A stretch of DNA of 64,000 bases from JAUIET01 sp045106985 (GCA_045106985.1 JBGCFQ010000005.1:62001-126000), one strand, 5' to 3'; shown: positions 1-10,133, counted from the first letter of the stretch. Program-made: numbers and translations. The notes: generated from the sequence alone by a model not told the origin.

Positions 1-469
1 CATTAGCAAAGCCAATACGATTAGTTGCAGAGAGATTCAGTACTCCTTGAATATCGAAAGCTGCGCCATCGCCCACCATAATGCCCGCTGGGTTCAGCAA
101 CCAGAGATTAACAGGTGTAGCGGACAATGCTCCGCCAGTGTTAAGTCGCGTTTGTAACAAGCCATTGATATCTGTAGCTATGTTATTGGTAACTCGCGCA
201 ATTATGTTGGTGAGACCGGGATTGCTGTGCGTGAATGTGGCAGACTCGCCACTTAATACACTGAATTGAGCAAAACTGTGAAACAAGTTTTGACCAGCGA
301 CCACCCCATCGGATTGTTCTATCGCAAAATTTCCAGCGCGAGTTAGTCCTGCTGCATTGCTGCCAATTGAGCCGTCGAATACAACATCAGCCAGCGTAAG
401 CGGTGTGCAAAGAAGCATTGGTACACCAAATGTTAAGCGCAGCTTGTTCTTAACTTCGTTTTTTTGCAT
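1..469 (-). CDS. TpsA-type exoprotein, N-terminal part (truncated by window edge)
   Basis: The reading frame opens with ATG at 469 and stays open to base 1, so only about 156 N-terminal residues are visible. A short basic start and hydrophobic stretch ending near LTLA look like a signal peptide. After it comes a haemagglutination-activity (TPS secretion) domain: VVFDGSIGSN, NLFHSF, ESATFTH, NIIARV and the WLLNPAGIMVGDGA block, which matches the NPNG secretion motif with Asn changed to Ala. The mature start is clearly similar to that of the complete TpsA at 6650-10129, so the two are paralogues. In this family the N-terminal domain directs export through a TpsB pore. The C-terminal passenger, and any TpsB partner beside it, lie outside the window. 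Confidence 0.85.
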   Translation of the reverse strand, partial: MQKNEVKNKLRLTFGVPMLLCTPLTLADVVFDGSIGSNAAGLTRAGNFAIEQSDGVVAGQNLFHSFAQFSVLSGESATFTHSNPGLTNIIARVTNNIATDINGLLQTRLNTGGALSATPVNLWLLNPAGIMVGDGAAFDIQGVLNLSATNRIGFAN

Positions 470-491
470 AGCGAAATTTCCCGTCGGAATG

Positions 492-1958
492 CTAGCGTAG
501 CGCGTTAATGCGCAACTCTGAAAAACCACCTCTGCTAATGTCTTCGTGTCCCTTAAAGGTTAACCTGATTTGGTCACCAAACACATTGAGCTCTGCAAGC
601 GTATCTGGGTCCGGTGTTCCGCCCATGCCACGAAGCGTTGACGCCACAATCTGCCCGTCATTTAGCACCTCTACACGTACTGCGCCAAAGCCGACGCCCA
701 GCCTCGCTTCTGGATCAGAATTTTCTCCATTGCCTACCAGGGTAATCGAGGTTATGAAATCACCCTGCACGCCGCTCCATGTATAAACTGCTTCATCTAT
801 GCCAGGACCCGTTGAAAACCAAGAGCTAGATGTTGAACCATCTATTGCCATCGATGCGTCGAACTCACCCAGCACAGAGTTGGCCTGCGCAGTACCTTCG
901 CGAGCAATTTCGAACGCACTTTGGGCGCGCGTGAATTGCCTATTATGAGTCACTCCTGTGAAGAGAGCCTGGCCTGAAAATTCAGTGGTGGCATTAGCGT
1001 TGAAAAGACTAACTAATCCAAAAGTATTGAACTGCGTATCACCACAACGAACCACGAGCTGCATGTGGAATACGTTGATACCGTCTTGAGTAGACTGAAT
1101 CTCGCTTTGATCTTGCGCAAACCCCCTTCGGCATTGTCTTGAATTAAAAGAAGGCGCGATGAATTCAAAAACTCTTAATCGGGCCTCTTCTCCGACGGCG
1201 TCCGTCATTGTGTATTCGCCAGCTAATGCTGTAAAAGAAGTATCTGTCGCAGATAAATCATCATCGCGGGTTAAGTTCAAAGTCAGGCTGTTAGCTCCGT
1301 CGGTACTGTTAATGCGAGTTACGATGGTGCTGCAGTCGAGTTCGGTGCATTCAATATCCAGTGTTGTTTGGAAGCCTTGAATTACTTCCGAAGAGCTATC
1401 ATCGAGTAGCCATGGTGGTGAGTATATTCGCCCCGAGTATTGAGAACGTCTTTCTTGCATAGCCGATAAATTGCCCAAGGTAATACCGGTAAGCTCTCCT
1501 TCTGAACCGGGCGACAGCCTACAAGCCATTATCAAAGTACCTGATATCTGGCAGATAAGGTCTTGCGTTTCAGCGTTATCATTCACTGTATATGAGCCCA
1601 CCCACAGACCCGCTAGGCCGTGTTCCTCAATGGGTTCAAAACGTGCAATCATTGGCGCAACTCTTTGCCCCCAATATTGCTCTACATCACTAGCTGGCAC
1701 CGACCAACTGCAGATATTACTCTGCTCAGACCCGCAGTTTTCCCAACCCGCAAAAGCATTTAAACCAAAAGGTTTAGCAAAATATGTTTCTTCATAGGCG
1801 TCTACTATAGTGTTCACGCAGGGGGCTTGGAAGACGTTGCATCCTCGTTCCCCACTGGCGGAGATCAGTTCTCCTGAACCCGTTACACCAATCGGATGTT
1901 CACAAGCCGAAAGGCCAATGAAAACTAACCCAACAAATAGTGCTGTAAAAGCCCGCAT
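492..1958 (-). CDS. Secreted lipoprotein with C-terminal discoidin-like domain
   Basis: This encodes 488 residues and starts with a lipoprotein signal peptide whose lipobox is LSAC (Cys19), so the protein is probably anchored in a membrane after lipidation. The N-terminal third is rich in Cys and Trp and gives no family I recognise. The last ~120 residues (YTWSGVQGDFITSITL to the end SELRINAL) look like an F5/8 type C or NPCBM-like carbohydrate-binding beta-sandwich, with the usual ITSITL and AVRVEV strands. The gene lies just downstream of, and on the same strand as, the autotransporter at 2082-4016, and ends 22 bases before the truncated tpsA. A ligand-binding surface role is inference; no enzyme motif was seen. 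Confidence 0.7.
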   Translation of the reverse strand: MRAFTALFVGLVFIGLSACEHPIGVTGSGELISASGERGCNVFQAPCVNTIVDAYEETYFAKPFGLNAFAGWENCGSEQSNICSWSVPASDVEQYWGQRVAPMIARFEPIEEHGLAGLWVGSYTVNDNAETQDLICQISGTLIMACRLSPGSEGELTGITLGNLSAMQERRSQYSGRIYSPPWLLDDSSSEVIQGFQTTLDIECTELDCSTIVTRINSTDGANSLTLNLTRDDDLSATDTSFTALAGEYTMTDAVGEEARLRVFEFIAPSFNSRQCRRGFAQDQSEIQSTQDGINVFHMQLVVRCGDTQFNTFGLVSLFNANATTEFSGQALFTGVTHNRQFTRAQSAFEIAREGTAQANSVLGEFDASMAIDGSTSSSWFSTGPGIDEAVYTWSGVQGDFITSITLVGNGENSDPEARLGVGFGAVRVEVLNDGQIVASTLRGMGGTPDPDTLAELNVFGDQIRLTFKGHEDISRGGFSELRINALR

Positions 1959-2081
1959 AAAGGCACTCCAAGCCTAGGCGTTCCATGTGCTCGCTGTAAA
2001 ATTGCAGCTTGTGCAGAAAACGTGTTTGAGTTTCAGTTATACACTAGTAATTTGTAATCTTCCATGCAACGCCGCCAGAAT

Positions 2082-4016
2082 CTAAAACAACCATTGGGCA
2101 ACAAAACTAATGCTTTGACCATCAACGTCATCACCAAAAGCCGCTTCAAGTTCCACTCCAAGCATAACCTTGGCACCTAGGTCTATATGGGCTCCTGCCG
2201 AAAGTAATGTCATTGACTCGTCGGCGAACGCAATATTTTCCTGCCTGCGCAGGCCTGGAATTGTTACTAGAGCGGTTCTTACTTCATGATCATCGGAACT
2301 CAAAGACTCGCGATAACTCGCTTCAAACCAAGGCCTTAGCTGCACCTTTGAAAAGCTAATTTCGCTATGCAGGCGTGCGCCGACTGTTGCGAATACATTT
2401 TTTGTAGAGCGCGCATGCACTATTTGATCAAGACCCGTCGCGCCGGCTTCATCATACTGATCAACTTTAGTTCGCGTATATCCAAGCTGTGCTATTGGTG
2501 TTAATCCAACACGTGAGTTTTTGTCATTGCCAAGAACAAATTGCTTGCTAAGTTCAATTTGTAGGCTTGAGTTAGAGCCTGATGTTTCACCAGCAGCAAT
2601 TTGATTTGCTACTCCTGTGACGCGCCGAATATTATCGTAGTCTTCATCGCTGTAAGCTGCGGTGATACCCACATCGAATAACTTGCCGCTGTGCTTTAGA
2701 AAGGCTCCCAAGCGTAGGCTTTCAAAATCGAATTGCGCTGACACACGGTCGAAGTCAGCGTCGCCGTCGTCCTTCGCTAACGCAAGGCCCGCACGCCAAT
2801 TGTCTGTGATTGCATTGCTTAATGCCAGGGTTACACGGGTCACGTCTGCGTCATAAGCAAAGCTGCCATCGCCTTCTTTTCTTTTCCAGTTATGCGCACC
2901 CACCTGCAGGCTTAGGCCATTTTTATTTATCTTGCTCAACGATAATAATTCTCGATTAAATCGTTCGGCAAAAAAGCGTCCCGTTTCTAGCTGTGCAGCA
3001 ATAGTGCGTGGCGCATTGAGTGTGTCGGCCATAAAGGCTGCGCTGATGGCATTAGCGGCTTGCGTAGGATAGAAGGTATCCCAAAACAAGAAGCCAGCTT
3101 GCTCTTGTTGATTGCCGTTGAGACAGGTTTCGACCAAGGTACAAGCAGATGAAATGTCGGTAAATCCGTATTTAACCGAGTTGGCGACTATGTCTTCCAA
3201 CAAACTGAAGGAATCCACTAAATAAACGGTGCCGGCTGCTTCCGCATTGATCGAAGACATTTGTTGAACTAGCAAATCGTTCGTTTCAAGCGCAAAAGTA
3301 GTAGCGCTTTCGATACCTCCTAACCTGGCTATAGGTGTTCTACCTATGTCGGGTAAATTTGGAACGAGTATTTGTTTAGCACCAGCTTCAATAAGCCTTC
3401 TAGCAGAATTCGCTGTGTTAACCGCATTGGCTTCTGCCCCGGCACTTATAACAGGCGCGGCTTGCGCATCATTACGACCAGTAAGAATTATGGTGTTGAA
3501 AACCAATGCCGCGTCATTAAAACTCGGATACAAGAGAATCAAATCTCGGGCGCCAATTGCACCGCTGTCAGCGATGTAGTTATCTACTTGTGACGATATA
3601 TCAAATGGGTCTAATGGCGTAAGCCCTCGGCCAATCGGCGGCGGAATAGCGCTACCGCTGCCCAATATTGCCCCGTCGAGCAATTCTATTGGCAAGGGTG
3701 CCGAGAATGCGTTGCCAACAGCACGGTTATCAACAAACTGCTCTGGAATACCCAGTAACATTGGCAATTGCTCCGCAGCGACAGGACCATTTGAGAAACG
3801 GTTGCCTACGTTAGGCGGCGACGACGGAAAGTTTGTATCAAACGGACCTAAGCCGGCTGCGTTACCCGCCTCCAGCAATGCTGGAATATTGCCTGGGTCG
3901 GCAAGATTGTCTCCAAACACGGCCAAAGAGCCATACGTCTGAGCCTGCAGCAGTGCCGGGGGGAAAAGCAAACATACACACAAACGTGCCATTCTTATCG
4001 ATTGTATCAATCTCAT
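2082..4016 (-). CDS. Autotransporter with GDSL-esterase fold, catalytic residues lost
   Basis: The 644-residue product has a signal peptide (to about residue 26, LLQAQ), a GDSL/SGNH passenger and a C-terminal autotransporter beta-barrel ending in the aromatic FVAQWLF. This is the layout of EstA-type esterases. Family landmarks are clear: FGDNLADPGN (block I, residues 34-43), RFSNGPVAAEQL (block II), SFNDAAL (block III, Asn167-Asp168), VPNLPDIGRTP and WDTFYPT (block V). However the nucleophile Ser of GDSL is Asn37, and the catalytic His of block V (DxxHP) is Tyr316. Both changes are directly readable in the DNA. The protein should therefore reach the surface but is unlikely to hydrolyse esters by the usual mechanism. 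The frame is intact and the barrel is complete, so this looks like a maintained pseudoenzyme and not a decaying gene. Confidence 0.9.
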   Translation of the reverse strand: MRLIQSIRMARLCVCLLFPPALLQAQTYGSLAVFGDNLADPGNIPALLEAGNAAGLGPFDTNFPSSPPNVGNRFSNGPVAAEQLPMLLGIPEQFVDNRAVGNAFSAPLPIELLDGAILGSGSAIPPPIGRGLTPLDPFDISSQVDNYIADSGAIGARDLILLYPSFNDAALVFNTIILTGRNDAQAAPVISAGAEANAVNTANSARRLIEAGAKQILVPNLPDIGRTPIARLGGIESATTFALETNDLLVQQMSSINAEAAGTVYLVDSFSLLEDIVANSVKYGFTDISSACTLVETCLNGNQQEQAGFLFWDTFYPTQAANAISAAFMADTLNAPRTIAAQLETGRFFAERFNRELLSLSKINKNGLSLQVGAHNWKRKEGDGSFAYDADVTRVTLALSNAITDNWRAGLALAKDDGDADFDRVSAQFDFESLRLGAFLKHSGKLFDVGITAAYSDEDYDNIRRVTGVANQIAAGETSGSNSSLQIELSKQFVLGNDKNSRVGLTPIAQLGYTRTKVDQYDEAGATGLDQIVHARSTKNVFATVGARLHSEISFSKVQLRPWFEASYRESLSSDDHEVRTALVTIPGLRRQENIAFADESMTLLSAGAHIDLGAKVMLGVELEAAFGDDVDGQSISFVAQWLF

Positions 4017-4347
4017 CTCCTTGAAAAACTCTACTATTCCTTGTGACGCTTTCTCTAAAGCAGCTTAAGCTCACCAATGACCCACAGCCTTTACCATTAG
4101 TTCTAATAGCTATCGATCTTATAGACCAGTGTGCATTCCTGTAGACAATATTCGAAAGCAGGTTTTGATAATAGAGCAGCAGTCTGCCAGAAATATGTGC
4201 GAAAAAACACTTAAGACATTGCTAACTAGCAATAGACTAGTCTGAGAATCTCGATTTACAGAGTACAGAACTTGCTGTTTAATGAACGCTCATAGGAATA
4301 AAAAATAAAATCAAGAGCGAGTGCGCTCGCTAACCAAGGTAGGTGAC
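4017..4347. other. Divergent intergenic region
   Basis: These 331 bases separate the minus-strand autotransporter from the plus-strand CHAT gene, so promoters for both should lie here. The region is AT-rich. I see no gene, repeat or clear sigma-70 promoter that I can defend. Confidence 0.5.
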
Positions 4348-6627
4348 ATGATTTTGAACCGTGTTGGCAATTGTCGCGTTTCTGCGATAACTCTAATTCT
4401 AAGTCTGCTAGTTTGTAATGGCTCTTTCGCAAAGCACCATTCTGAAACGTTGCAGCAAGCCGAGTCCGCACGTGCTAAAGGAAATTATCAACGCGCACTT
4501 ACTCTGCTTAATGACACCCTTTCAAACGATCATCATTCGCAATCTGTTACGGATACAGTACGCGTTGATGCGCAATTGCTGCGCATAGATCTACTGCGCA
4601 GTCTCGGACGACTTACAGATGCCTCTGAAGCCTTGAGCGCGCTCTCCGCCAGTGCTGGCGGTACAGAAATCCTTAAAAGCCAAGCCCAGGAGTTACAACA
4701 TCAGTTGGCTCTACTACAGTATGCCAAGGGCGATGTTATAGCTTCCGACACAGCCATAGATAGTATTCTCGATGACATTGAATCGATGAACCAAGATCGA
4801 AAGGCCGCCGTGCTGAATGACAAAGGGCTTGTTACCCAACGATTAGGCGACCTGCCGGGCGCGGCCAAATATTTTGCGCGAGCGGTAGAAGCAGCGCCCG
4901 CTGAGCAAACGTCAGTAGTGGTTAAATATCAGATTAATCAGGCTCGAGCGTTGATGAACGATGGAGAGTTGATTAGCGCCACAAAATTACTCGACACAAT
5001 AGCGGAAACACTCACTTCTAAAAGCATTCCAATGGCAGCCAGTCACCGAGTGGCGCTTGCCGGTTTGTTTCGTCAAGGCGTCAATGAATTTGGGGCGGAT
5101 CAAAGCTATCGGCTTAAAGCCTTCAATCAACTCCAGACGGCTCGTACAGAAGTGCCTGTAGAAAATCGAAAGTTAGCGTCTTATATCTTTGGCTATTTGG
5201 GCGCGCTTTATGAAGATGAAGGCCGCTATGAAGCAGCGCTTAGCTATAGCCGTAAGGCTGTGTTTGAGGCTCAGCAAGTGCAGGCCGACGACGTTTTGTT
5301 TCGTTGGGAATGGCAATTAGGACGCACGTTAAGCGCTCTTGCACAGCAGGAAGAATCTGTAGCGGCTTACAAGCGAGCCATTGAGGCTTTAAGAAATATT
5401 CGTACCGATCTGGAAGCGACGTCGCCTGGTGCTTTCCAACAAATAGTCAGTCCTGTGTTTTATCAATACGCAGATGTTTTGCTCGGCCGCAGCGCGAACA
5501 TGCCAGCAGGCCAGCAGAAGCAACAACTGCTTCGCCAGGTACGAGATGCTCTGGAAGAAGTTAAGTTAGCTGAAGTAGAGGATTATTTGGACAATCAATG
5601 CATTGTTGCGGCGGCGGCAGAACTTGATCAACTTGACCTAGAAGCAGCGGTTCTTTATCCGGTGCTGCTGGAAGATCGGATAGAATTATTACTGACAACG
5701 CCCGAGGGTATTGCACAATATTCTGTTCCTATAAGTCGAATAGAACTCACTGATGTCGTACGCGACTTTCGTCTCAACATAGAGGTTGATACAGGCACCA
5801 GAAAGTACTTTGAATATGCGCAACAACTGTATGGATGGTTGATAGCCCCTATTGTTGGGCAACTTGAACGCAATGCGATTAAGACACTGGTGATCATTCC
5901 CGACGGGCCATTGCGAACCATACCGCTCGCCGCTCTGCATGATGGCTCCAATTTTCTGATTGAGAAATATGCCCTTGCGACTACGCCAGGCTTAACACTC
6001 ATAGACCCAAAACCTATCGCAAGCCAAAGTTACTCAGCAATGGTAGGGGGAATTTCTGACGCTGTGCAAGGCTTCAGCGCGTTACCCAGTGTTAACCAAG
6101 AGCTGCAAGTACTGCAACGCAGTTTGAATGCGGAAATATGGTTAAACGAATCGTTTACCTTAGCTAATGTGCAGACTGGATTAGAAGCCGGTAATTATTC
6201 GGTGGCTCACTTCGCAACACATGGGCAATTTAGGGGCAGCTACAGTGAATCTTTTTTATTAACACACGATACCAAAATGACTTTGGATATGCTCGGCTCC
6301 AGTATTCAAGCGCGTGCTATAGATGCTACACCGCTGGAGCTGTTGGTTCTTAGCGCTTGCGAAACGGCCGCTGGAGATGACCGTGCGGCGCTTGGTTTGG
6401 CTGGCGTCGCTATTAAAGCCGGTGCTAGAAGTGCACTAGCATCGCTGTGGGCAGTGAACGATGCCGCCACAGCGGAGCTTATCACCTCATTTTACGACAC
6501 ACTTAATAAACGGCAGGATTCAAAGGCCGGCAGCTTAAAGCAAGCACAGATGGAATTAATATCGAACAGTGAGTTTGCTCACCCGTCGAATTGGGCGCCG
6601 TTTCTAATGATTGGCAATTGGCTGTAG
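4348..6627 (+). CDS. TPR-CHAT domain protein, caspase-like protease, exported
   Basis: I chose ATG 4348 because AAGGTAGG sits about six bases upstream and the product then begins with a clean signal peptide (hydrophobic ITLILSLLVC, cleavage near SFA); an in-frame GTG at 4321 is less likely. Residues ~30-430 are helical TPR repeats. Residues ~450-759 form a CHAT domain (caspase HetF-associated with TPRs) with the His-Cys pair intact: His625 in FATHGQF and Cys671 in LSACETA, followed by the typical GLAGVAIKAGARS and LWAVND. CHAT proteins are cysteine peptidases or peptidase-like. The gene is followed after 22 bases by tpsA, then tpsB and an ompA-like gene on the same strand, suggesting one operon. 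CHAT genes beside haemagglutinin-type TPS genes are also common in cyanobacteria. A periplasmic role in processing the TPS exoprotein is inference. Confidence 0.9.
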   Translation: MILNRVGNCRVSAITLILSLLVCNGSFAKHHSETLQQAESARAKGNYQRALTLLNDTLSNDHHSQSVTDTVRVDAQLLRIDLLRSLGRLTDASEALSALSASAGGTEILKSQAQELQHQLALLQYAKGDVIASDTAIDSILDDIESMNQDRKAAVLNDKGLVTQRLGDLPGAAKYFARAVEAAPAEQTSVVVKYQINQARALMNDGELISATKLLDTIAETLTSKSIPMAASHRVALAGLFRQGVNEFGADQSYRLKAFNQLQTARTEVPVENRKLASYIFGYLGALYEDEGRYEAALSYSRKAVFEAQQVQADDVLFRWEWQLGRTLSALAQQEESVAAYKRAIEALRNIRTDLEATSPGAFQQIVSPVFYQYADVLLGRSANMPAGQQKQQLLRQVRDALEEVKLAEVEDYLDNQCIVAAAAELDQLDLEAAVLYPVLLEDRIELLLTTPEGIAQYSVPISRIELTDVVRDFRLNIEVDTGTRKYFEYAQQLYGWLIAPIVGQLERNAIKTLVIIPDGPLRTIPLAALHDGSNFLIEKYALATTPGLTLIDPKPIASQSYSAMVGGISDAVQGFSALPSVNQELQVLQRSLNAEIWLNESFTLANVQTGLEAGNYSVAHFATHGQFRGSYSESFLLTHDTKMTLDMLGSSIQARAIDATPLELLVLSACETAAGDDRAALGLAGVAIKAGARSALASLWAVNDAATAELITSFYDTLNKRQDSKAGSLKQAQMELISNSEFAHPSNWAPFLMIGNWL

Positions 6628-6649
6628 GAATATAGCAGGGAATATGTGT

Positions 6650-9600
6650 ATGGATACAGTAATAAAAGCCTGGGGGTTTGTTGGTGGTCTTAACCTGGTT
6701 TTAATCGGCTCATCACACGCTGAAGTTGTTTTTGACGGAACGATTGGCAGCAACCCGGCTGGCACGTTTGCCTCTGGCGATTTCTTTATTTTGGAATCAG
6801 AGGGAGAAGTGCGCGGCAATAATTTGTTCCACAGTTTTGATCGTTTCAATGTTCAAACAGGCGAATCTGCAAGCTTTGTGCATACCGGTATTGGTATCGA
6901 GAACATAATTGCACGGGTGTCGGGCAACACAGCCACAACTATTCAGGGTACCTTGGAAACGATCTATTTTGATGGAGCTGATCTTTTCTTTACTGACGCA
7001 GCGTTATGGCTAATTAATCCAAACGGAATAGTGATTGGCGAAGGCGCTGAAATAAATGCGGCAGGACCGGTAAACTTTTCTACTGCTAATCGTATAGGGT
7101 TTGAAAATGGAGATGATTTTTACTCGCATGAGCTTAGTATAAGCTCCACTTTGTCCATTGCGGCACCCACTACTTTTGGCTTTCTCGACAAGCAGGGCCT
7201 GCCCTCCACTGTAACGCCACGTGGAATATCCGTTCTATTTGACGACCCGATTAACGCAAACTCGGGTGCATTCCTTGGCGACACTTACTTGGTGGGCACT
7301 AGCACAGACCCAGACGTGCCCGGCATTTCTATTCAAGGCGATATTGATGGCGTTTTTCGAGATGACTTTGCCGCGATTCTAGATGCTTCAGTGGTTGAGT
7401 TTTTGAATTTGGGAGCTTTTGCCCTTGGAGTCGGCGAAGACGGTGCAGGCTCGAGCGTTAACCTCTTTGATTTATCCACATTTCCTACTGGCTTGGGGGC
7501 TTCCGATATTTTTATCGAGGATATTTCTTTGTCGGTGGTGTCACGCTTTGCTGATGGTGAAACGGCCTTGCAGCTTTACGGCTCGAACTTGGTATTGAGT
7601 AACAGCGCGATACGTACTTTTTCAGTGGCACAGACGGTTTCTACCAGCCTGTTCGCGAGCAACGGCGCCATAGGCTTGTTTGATACCGAACTAGTGTCGA
7701 CCAATACAGATATAAGCGCCGGCAACGGCGGTGACATAAACGTAGACGGGCTGGCTTTGCTGCTATTGAATTCCGATTTGAGAACCAGCGACAGCACCTT
7801 CACTGGCGCGACAGGGCCTGTGGGTAATAGCGGCGGCATCAATATTGGAACAAACAGCAACTTGTTCAGTGCCAACATAGAAGACGGTAGCCGAATAGCC
7901 ACACTCAGCAATTTCAGTTCAGCCAGTAGCGGCGATATTGTCATACAAGCCGATAACTTGTCGGTGGGTGGCGGCGACAATGACATCAACATCGCCAGCG
8001 TATCTAATGGAATTGGTGCCGGCGATGTCACTCTTGACATACAGAGCGACCTTATTGTCAGTGGTACTGCCGACTCAATAGTGACTGTATCGACGCAAGG
8101 CCTGGAAGGCGCCGCACCAGGCGATATAAGTATACGCGCTAACCTCGTCGACACTAATTTCCTTGACGTGTTTTCTGCCGGGCTTAGAAATACAGATGCT
8201 AGACCGCTAATTGAAATAAGTGGTGGTGGTGATGGCATATTGATGACCAATGGCTCCATCACTAATGCGAGTTCTGTTTCCCAAGAATTTTCTGGCGCAG
8301 ATATTAGCATTCGATCTGACGGGGATCTCTCCATCGCGTCGGCTAGAGGCCGTTTTAATATCGAGAGTATTGCGTTTGGCGATAATGATGCTGGCAGTAT
8401 TACCTTAGAGGCACGTGATTCGCTGTTATTATTTGGTGGGGTGGTTATCAGCAACCGCACGAGTGGAAGCAGTGACAGCACAGGCCAGGCAGAGGGAGTT
8501 CGGCTGAGTGCAACCAATATAACCATTGATGGCACTAGCGGTGTTGTCGACGAAGAAGGTTTCGTTGCTGTGCTCACTAGTAGCACGACAACTGCAGGAG
8601 ATAGTAGCGGAATAGTTATTGAAGCCAGCGAACAGCTGCTTGTTGATGGTCAGGTGGGTATTCTTAGCCAAACTGGCGGTATTGGTAATGCCGGTAGCAT
8701 CGAGTTGTCAGGGCGTGACGTGTTTGTGGTGAACGAAAATGAAAACAACAGCGCGTTTATTAGTGCCTTAACCAATGGCGATGGTGATGGTTCGCCAATA
8801 AGAATTGAGGCGCAAGAACAACTTACCTTGTCAGGCAATGTACTGGTCGACAATTCAGCACTTGCGTCTGGCAATGCCGGTTCAGTGACCTTGACATCAG
8901 ACAATATTTTACTTGAAGGCGATAGTTTGGGCGTGTCTACCAGCTCCAATGCGCTCGCGACAGGCGACGCAGGAATAATAGAGTTCACGGCGTTAAATAC
9001 TCTGGCGCTTGACAGCATTCTTGGCGTGTTTAGTGAAGCGGACGTTACCGGGAACGCCGGCTTTATTCGCATGTCTGCGGAGAATATCATTGTTATAGAT
9101 TCACAGATAAGTAACACTGTTACCGCCGATATTGTCGCCAACCAGGCTGGTGCAATTAGCCTATCTGCAGGTGATAGCCTGCTTCTTAATGAATCTCTGT
9201 TGGTTTCAAGTGCAGCAGGGACTTTTGCTACGGCCGGCAGCATAAATTTATCTGCGGAGCAAAACTTCACGATTGAAGAAACAGATATCCAATCTGGCAG
9301 TAGTGAGCAGGCTATTTCTGGTGACATTAACATTAGTGCAGGCAACCAACTCTTTATGGATGGCGACGGTACCAATATATTGACCAACGCCGAAGATGAT
9401 TCCAATGGCGGTAACATTAATGTCAGCGCTGATTCGTTTTTGATGCTGGGCGACGCGCTCTTACAGGTAGCAGCAGACAGAGGCCAGTCTGGCAATATCA
9501 CCGTGCAAGGCCGAGACATTCAGATATTCCGAAAGGGCCTGGATGCTTTTTCCAGTGGGGGGGGCGGTGGCAATGTGACTGTGCTTGCCAGTGAGCGCTT

Positions 9601-10129
9601 GACGCTCAACCCAGGCGGCGCAATTTTTGCGCTATCGGAATCATCTACGGCTGATGGAGATGGCGGATCGGTGCAGCTTGGTTCAATTGATGCGCCTATC
9701 CCGCTGTTATTGATTCGAGGCGGTTTAGTGACAGCGAACGCTAACGCTGGCAACGGTGGCCAAATTAATATCTTCGCTGACAACTTCCTTCGCGATTCGA
9801 GTTCAACGTTGTCGGTGTCATCGACTAGTGGCGCAGCAGGGGCATTGGAAATAAGCGCGCCAGAACGTGATATAAGCGCTGCTGTTAATGAGCTTAATGT
9901 AGGATTGCTTGATGCAACCGACCTGATTCGCAGTGCTTGCGAAACCACACAACAAGGCGCAGCAACAAGCAGTCTTGCTCTGATCGGTTCCGGCGGGCTA
10001 ACTGAACCGCCGGATAGTTATTCAAGCAGCAACTATACGTCGGTGAGGCAAGCTGAAGAGTCAGCAGACACTTTAGCTGCGCTTGATTGGAAGCAATTAA
10101 TACGTCCAGTTTCATGCAATGGGTACTGA
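6650..10129 (+). CDS. TpsA filamentous haemagglutinin-type exoprotein
   Basis: ATG 6650 is favoured over ATG 6644 and TTG 6611 because AGGGA lies eight bases upstream; this gives 1159 residues. A signal peptide ends at SSHA. The TPS domain follows (VVFDGTIGSN, NLFHSF, NIIARV, WLINPNGIVIGEGAEI with a perfect NPNG motif). The middle is a long run of degenerate beta-helix repeats of the type GNAGSIELSG, GNAGSVTLTS, GDAGIIEFTA, GNAGFIRMSA, NGGNINVSA. Two Cys residues occur near the C terminus, one in SACETTQ followed by a GSGGLTEPP motif that resembles the conserved tail of cyanobacterial haemagglutinin-like TPS proteins. Secretion to the surface through the TpsB at 10134 is expected. The substrate or adhesin target cannot be told from sequence. 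Confidence 0.92.
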   Translation: MDTVIKAWGFVGGLNLVLIGSSHAEVVFDGTIGSNPAGTFASGDFFILESEGEVRGNNLFHSFDRFNVQTGESASFVHTGIGIENIIARVSGNTATTIQGTLETIYFDGADLFFTDAALWLINPNGIVIGEGAEINAAGPVNFSTANRIGFENGDDFYSHELSISSTLSIAAPTTFGFLDKQGLPSTVTPRGISVLFDDPINANSGAFLGDTYLVGTSTDPDVPGISIQGDIDGVFRDDFAAILDASVVEFLNLGAFALGVGEDGAGSSVNLFDLSTFPTGLGASDIFIEDISLSVVSRFADGETALQLYGSNLVLSNSAIRTFSVAQTVSTSLFASNGAIGLFDTELVSTNTDISAGNGGDINVDGLALLLLNSDLRTSDSTFTGATGPVGNSGGINIGTNSNLFSANIEDGSRIATLSNFSSASSGDIVIQADNLSVGGGDNDINIASVSNGIGAGDVTLDIQSDLIVSGTADSIVTVSTQGLEGAAPGDISIRANLVDTNFLDVFSAGLRNTDARPLIEISGGGDGILMTNGSITNASSVSQEFSGADISIRSDGDLSIASARGRFNIESIAFGDNDAGSITLEARDSLLLFGGVVISNRTSGSSDSTGQAEGVRLSATNITIDGTSGVVDEEGFVAVLTSSTTTAGDSSGIVIEASEQLLVDGQVGILSQTGGIGNAGSIELSGRDVFVVNENENNSAFISALTNGDGDGSPIRIEAQEQLTLSGNVLVDNSALASGNAGSVTLTSDNILLEGDSLGVSTSSNALATGDAGIIEFTALNTLALDSILGVFSEADVTGNAGFIRMSAENIIVIDSQISNTVTADIVANQAGAISLSAGDSLLLNESLLVSSAAGTFATAGSINLSAEQNFTIEETDIQSGSSEQAISGDINISAGNQLFMDGDGTNILTNAEDDSNGGNINVSADSFLMLGDALLQVAADRGQSGNITVQGRDIQIFRKGLDAFSSGGGGGNVTVLASERLTLNPGGAIFALSESSTADGDGGSVQLGSIDAPIPLLLIRGGLVTANANAGNGGQINIFADNFLRDSSSTLSVSSTSGAAGALEISAPERDISAAVNELNVGLLDATDLIRSACETTQQGAATSSLALIGSGGLTEPPDSYSSSNYTSVRQAEESADTLAALDWKQLIRPVSCNGY

Positions 10130-10133
10130 GCTT

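Noticed and set aside
7576..8586. Long open frame on the minus strand inside tpsA
   Set aside because: It is antisense to a clear beta-helix exoprotein; its Ser/Pro/Leu-rich composition is what repeated Gly/Ser/Asn codons give on the opposite strand, and it has no ribosome site or family motif.
8650..9519. Second long minus-strand frame inside tpsA
   Set aside because: Same reason: mirror of repetitive codons, low-complexity product.
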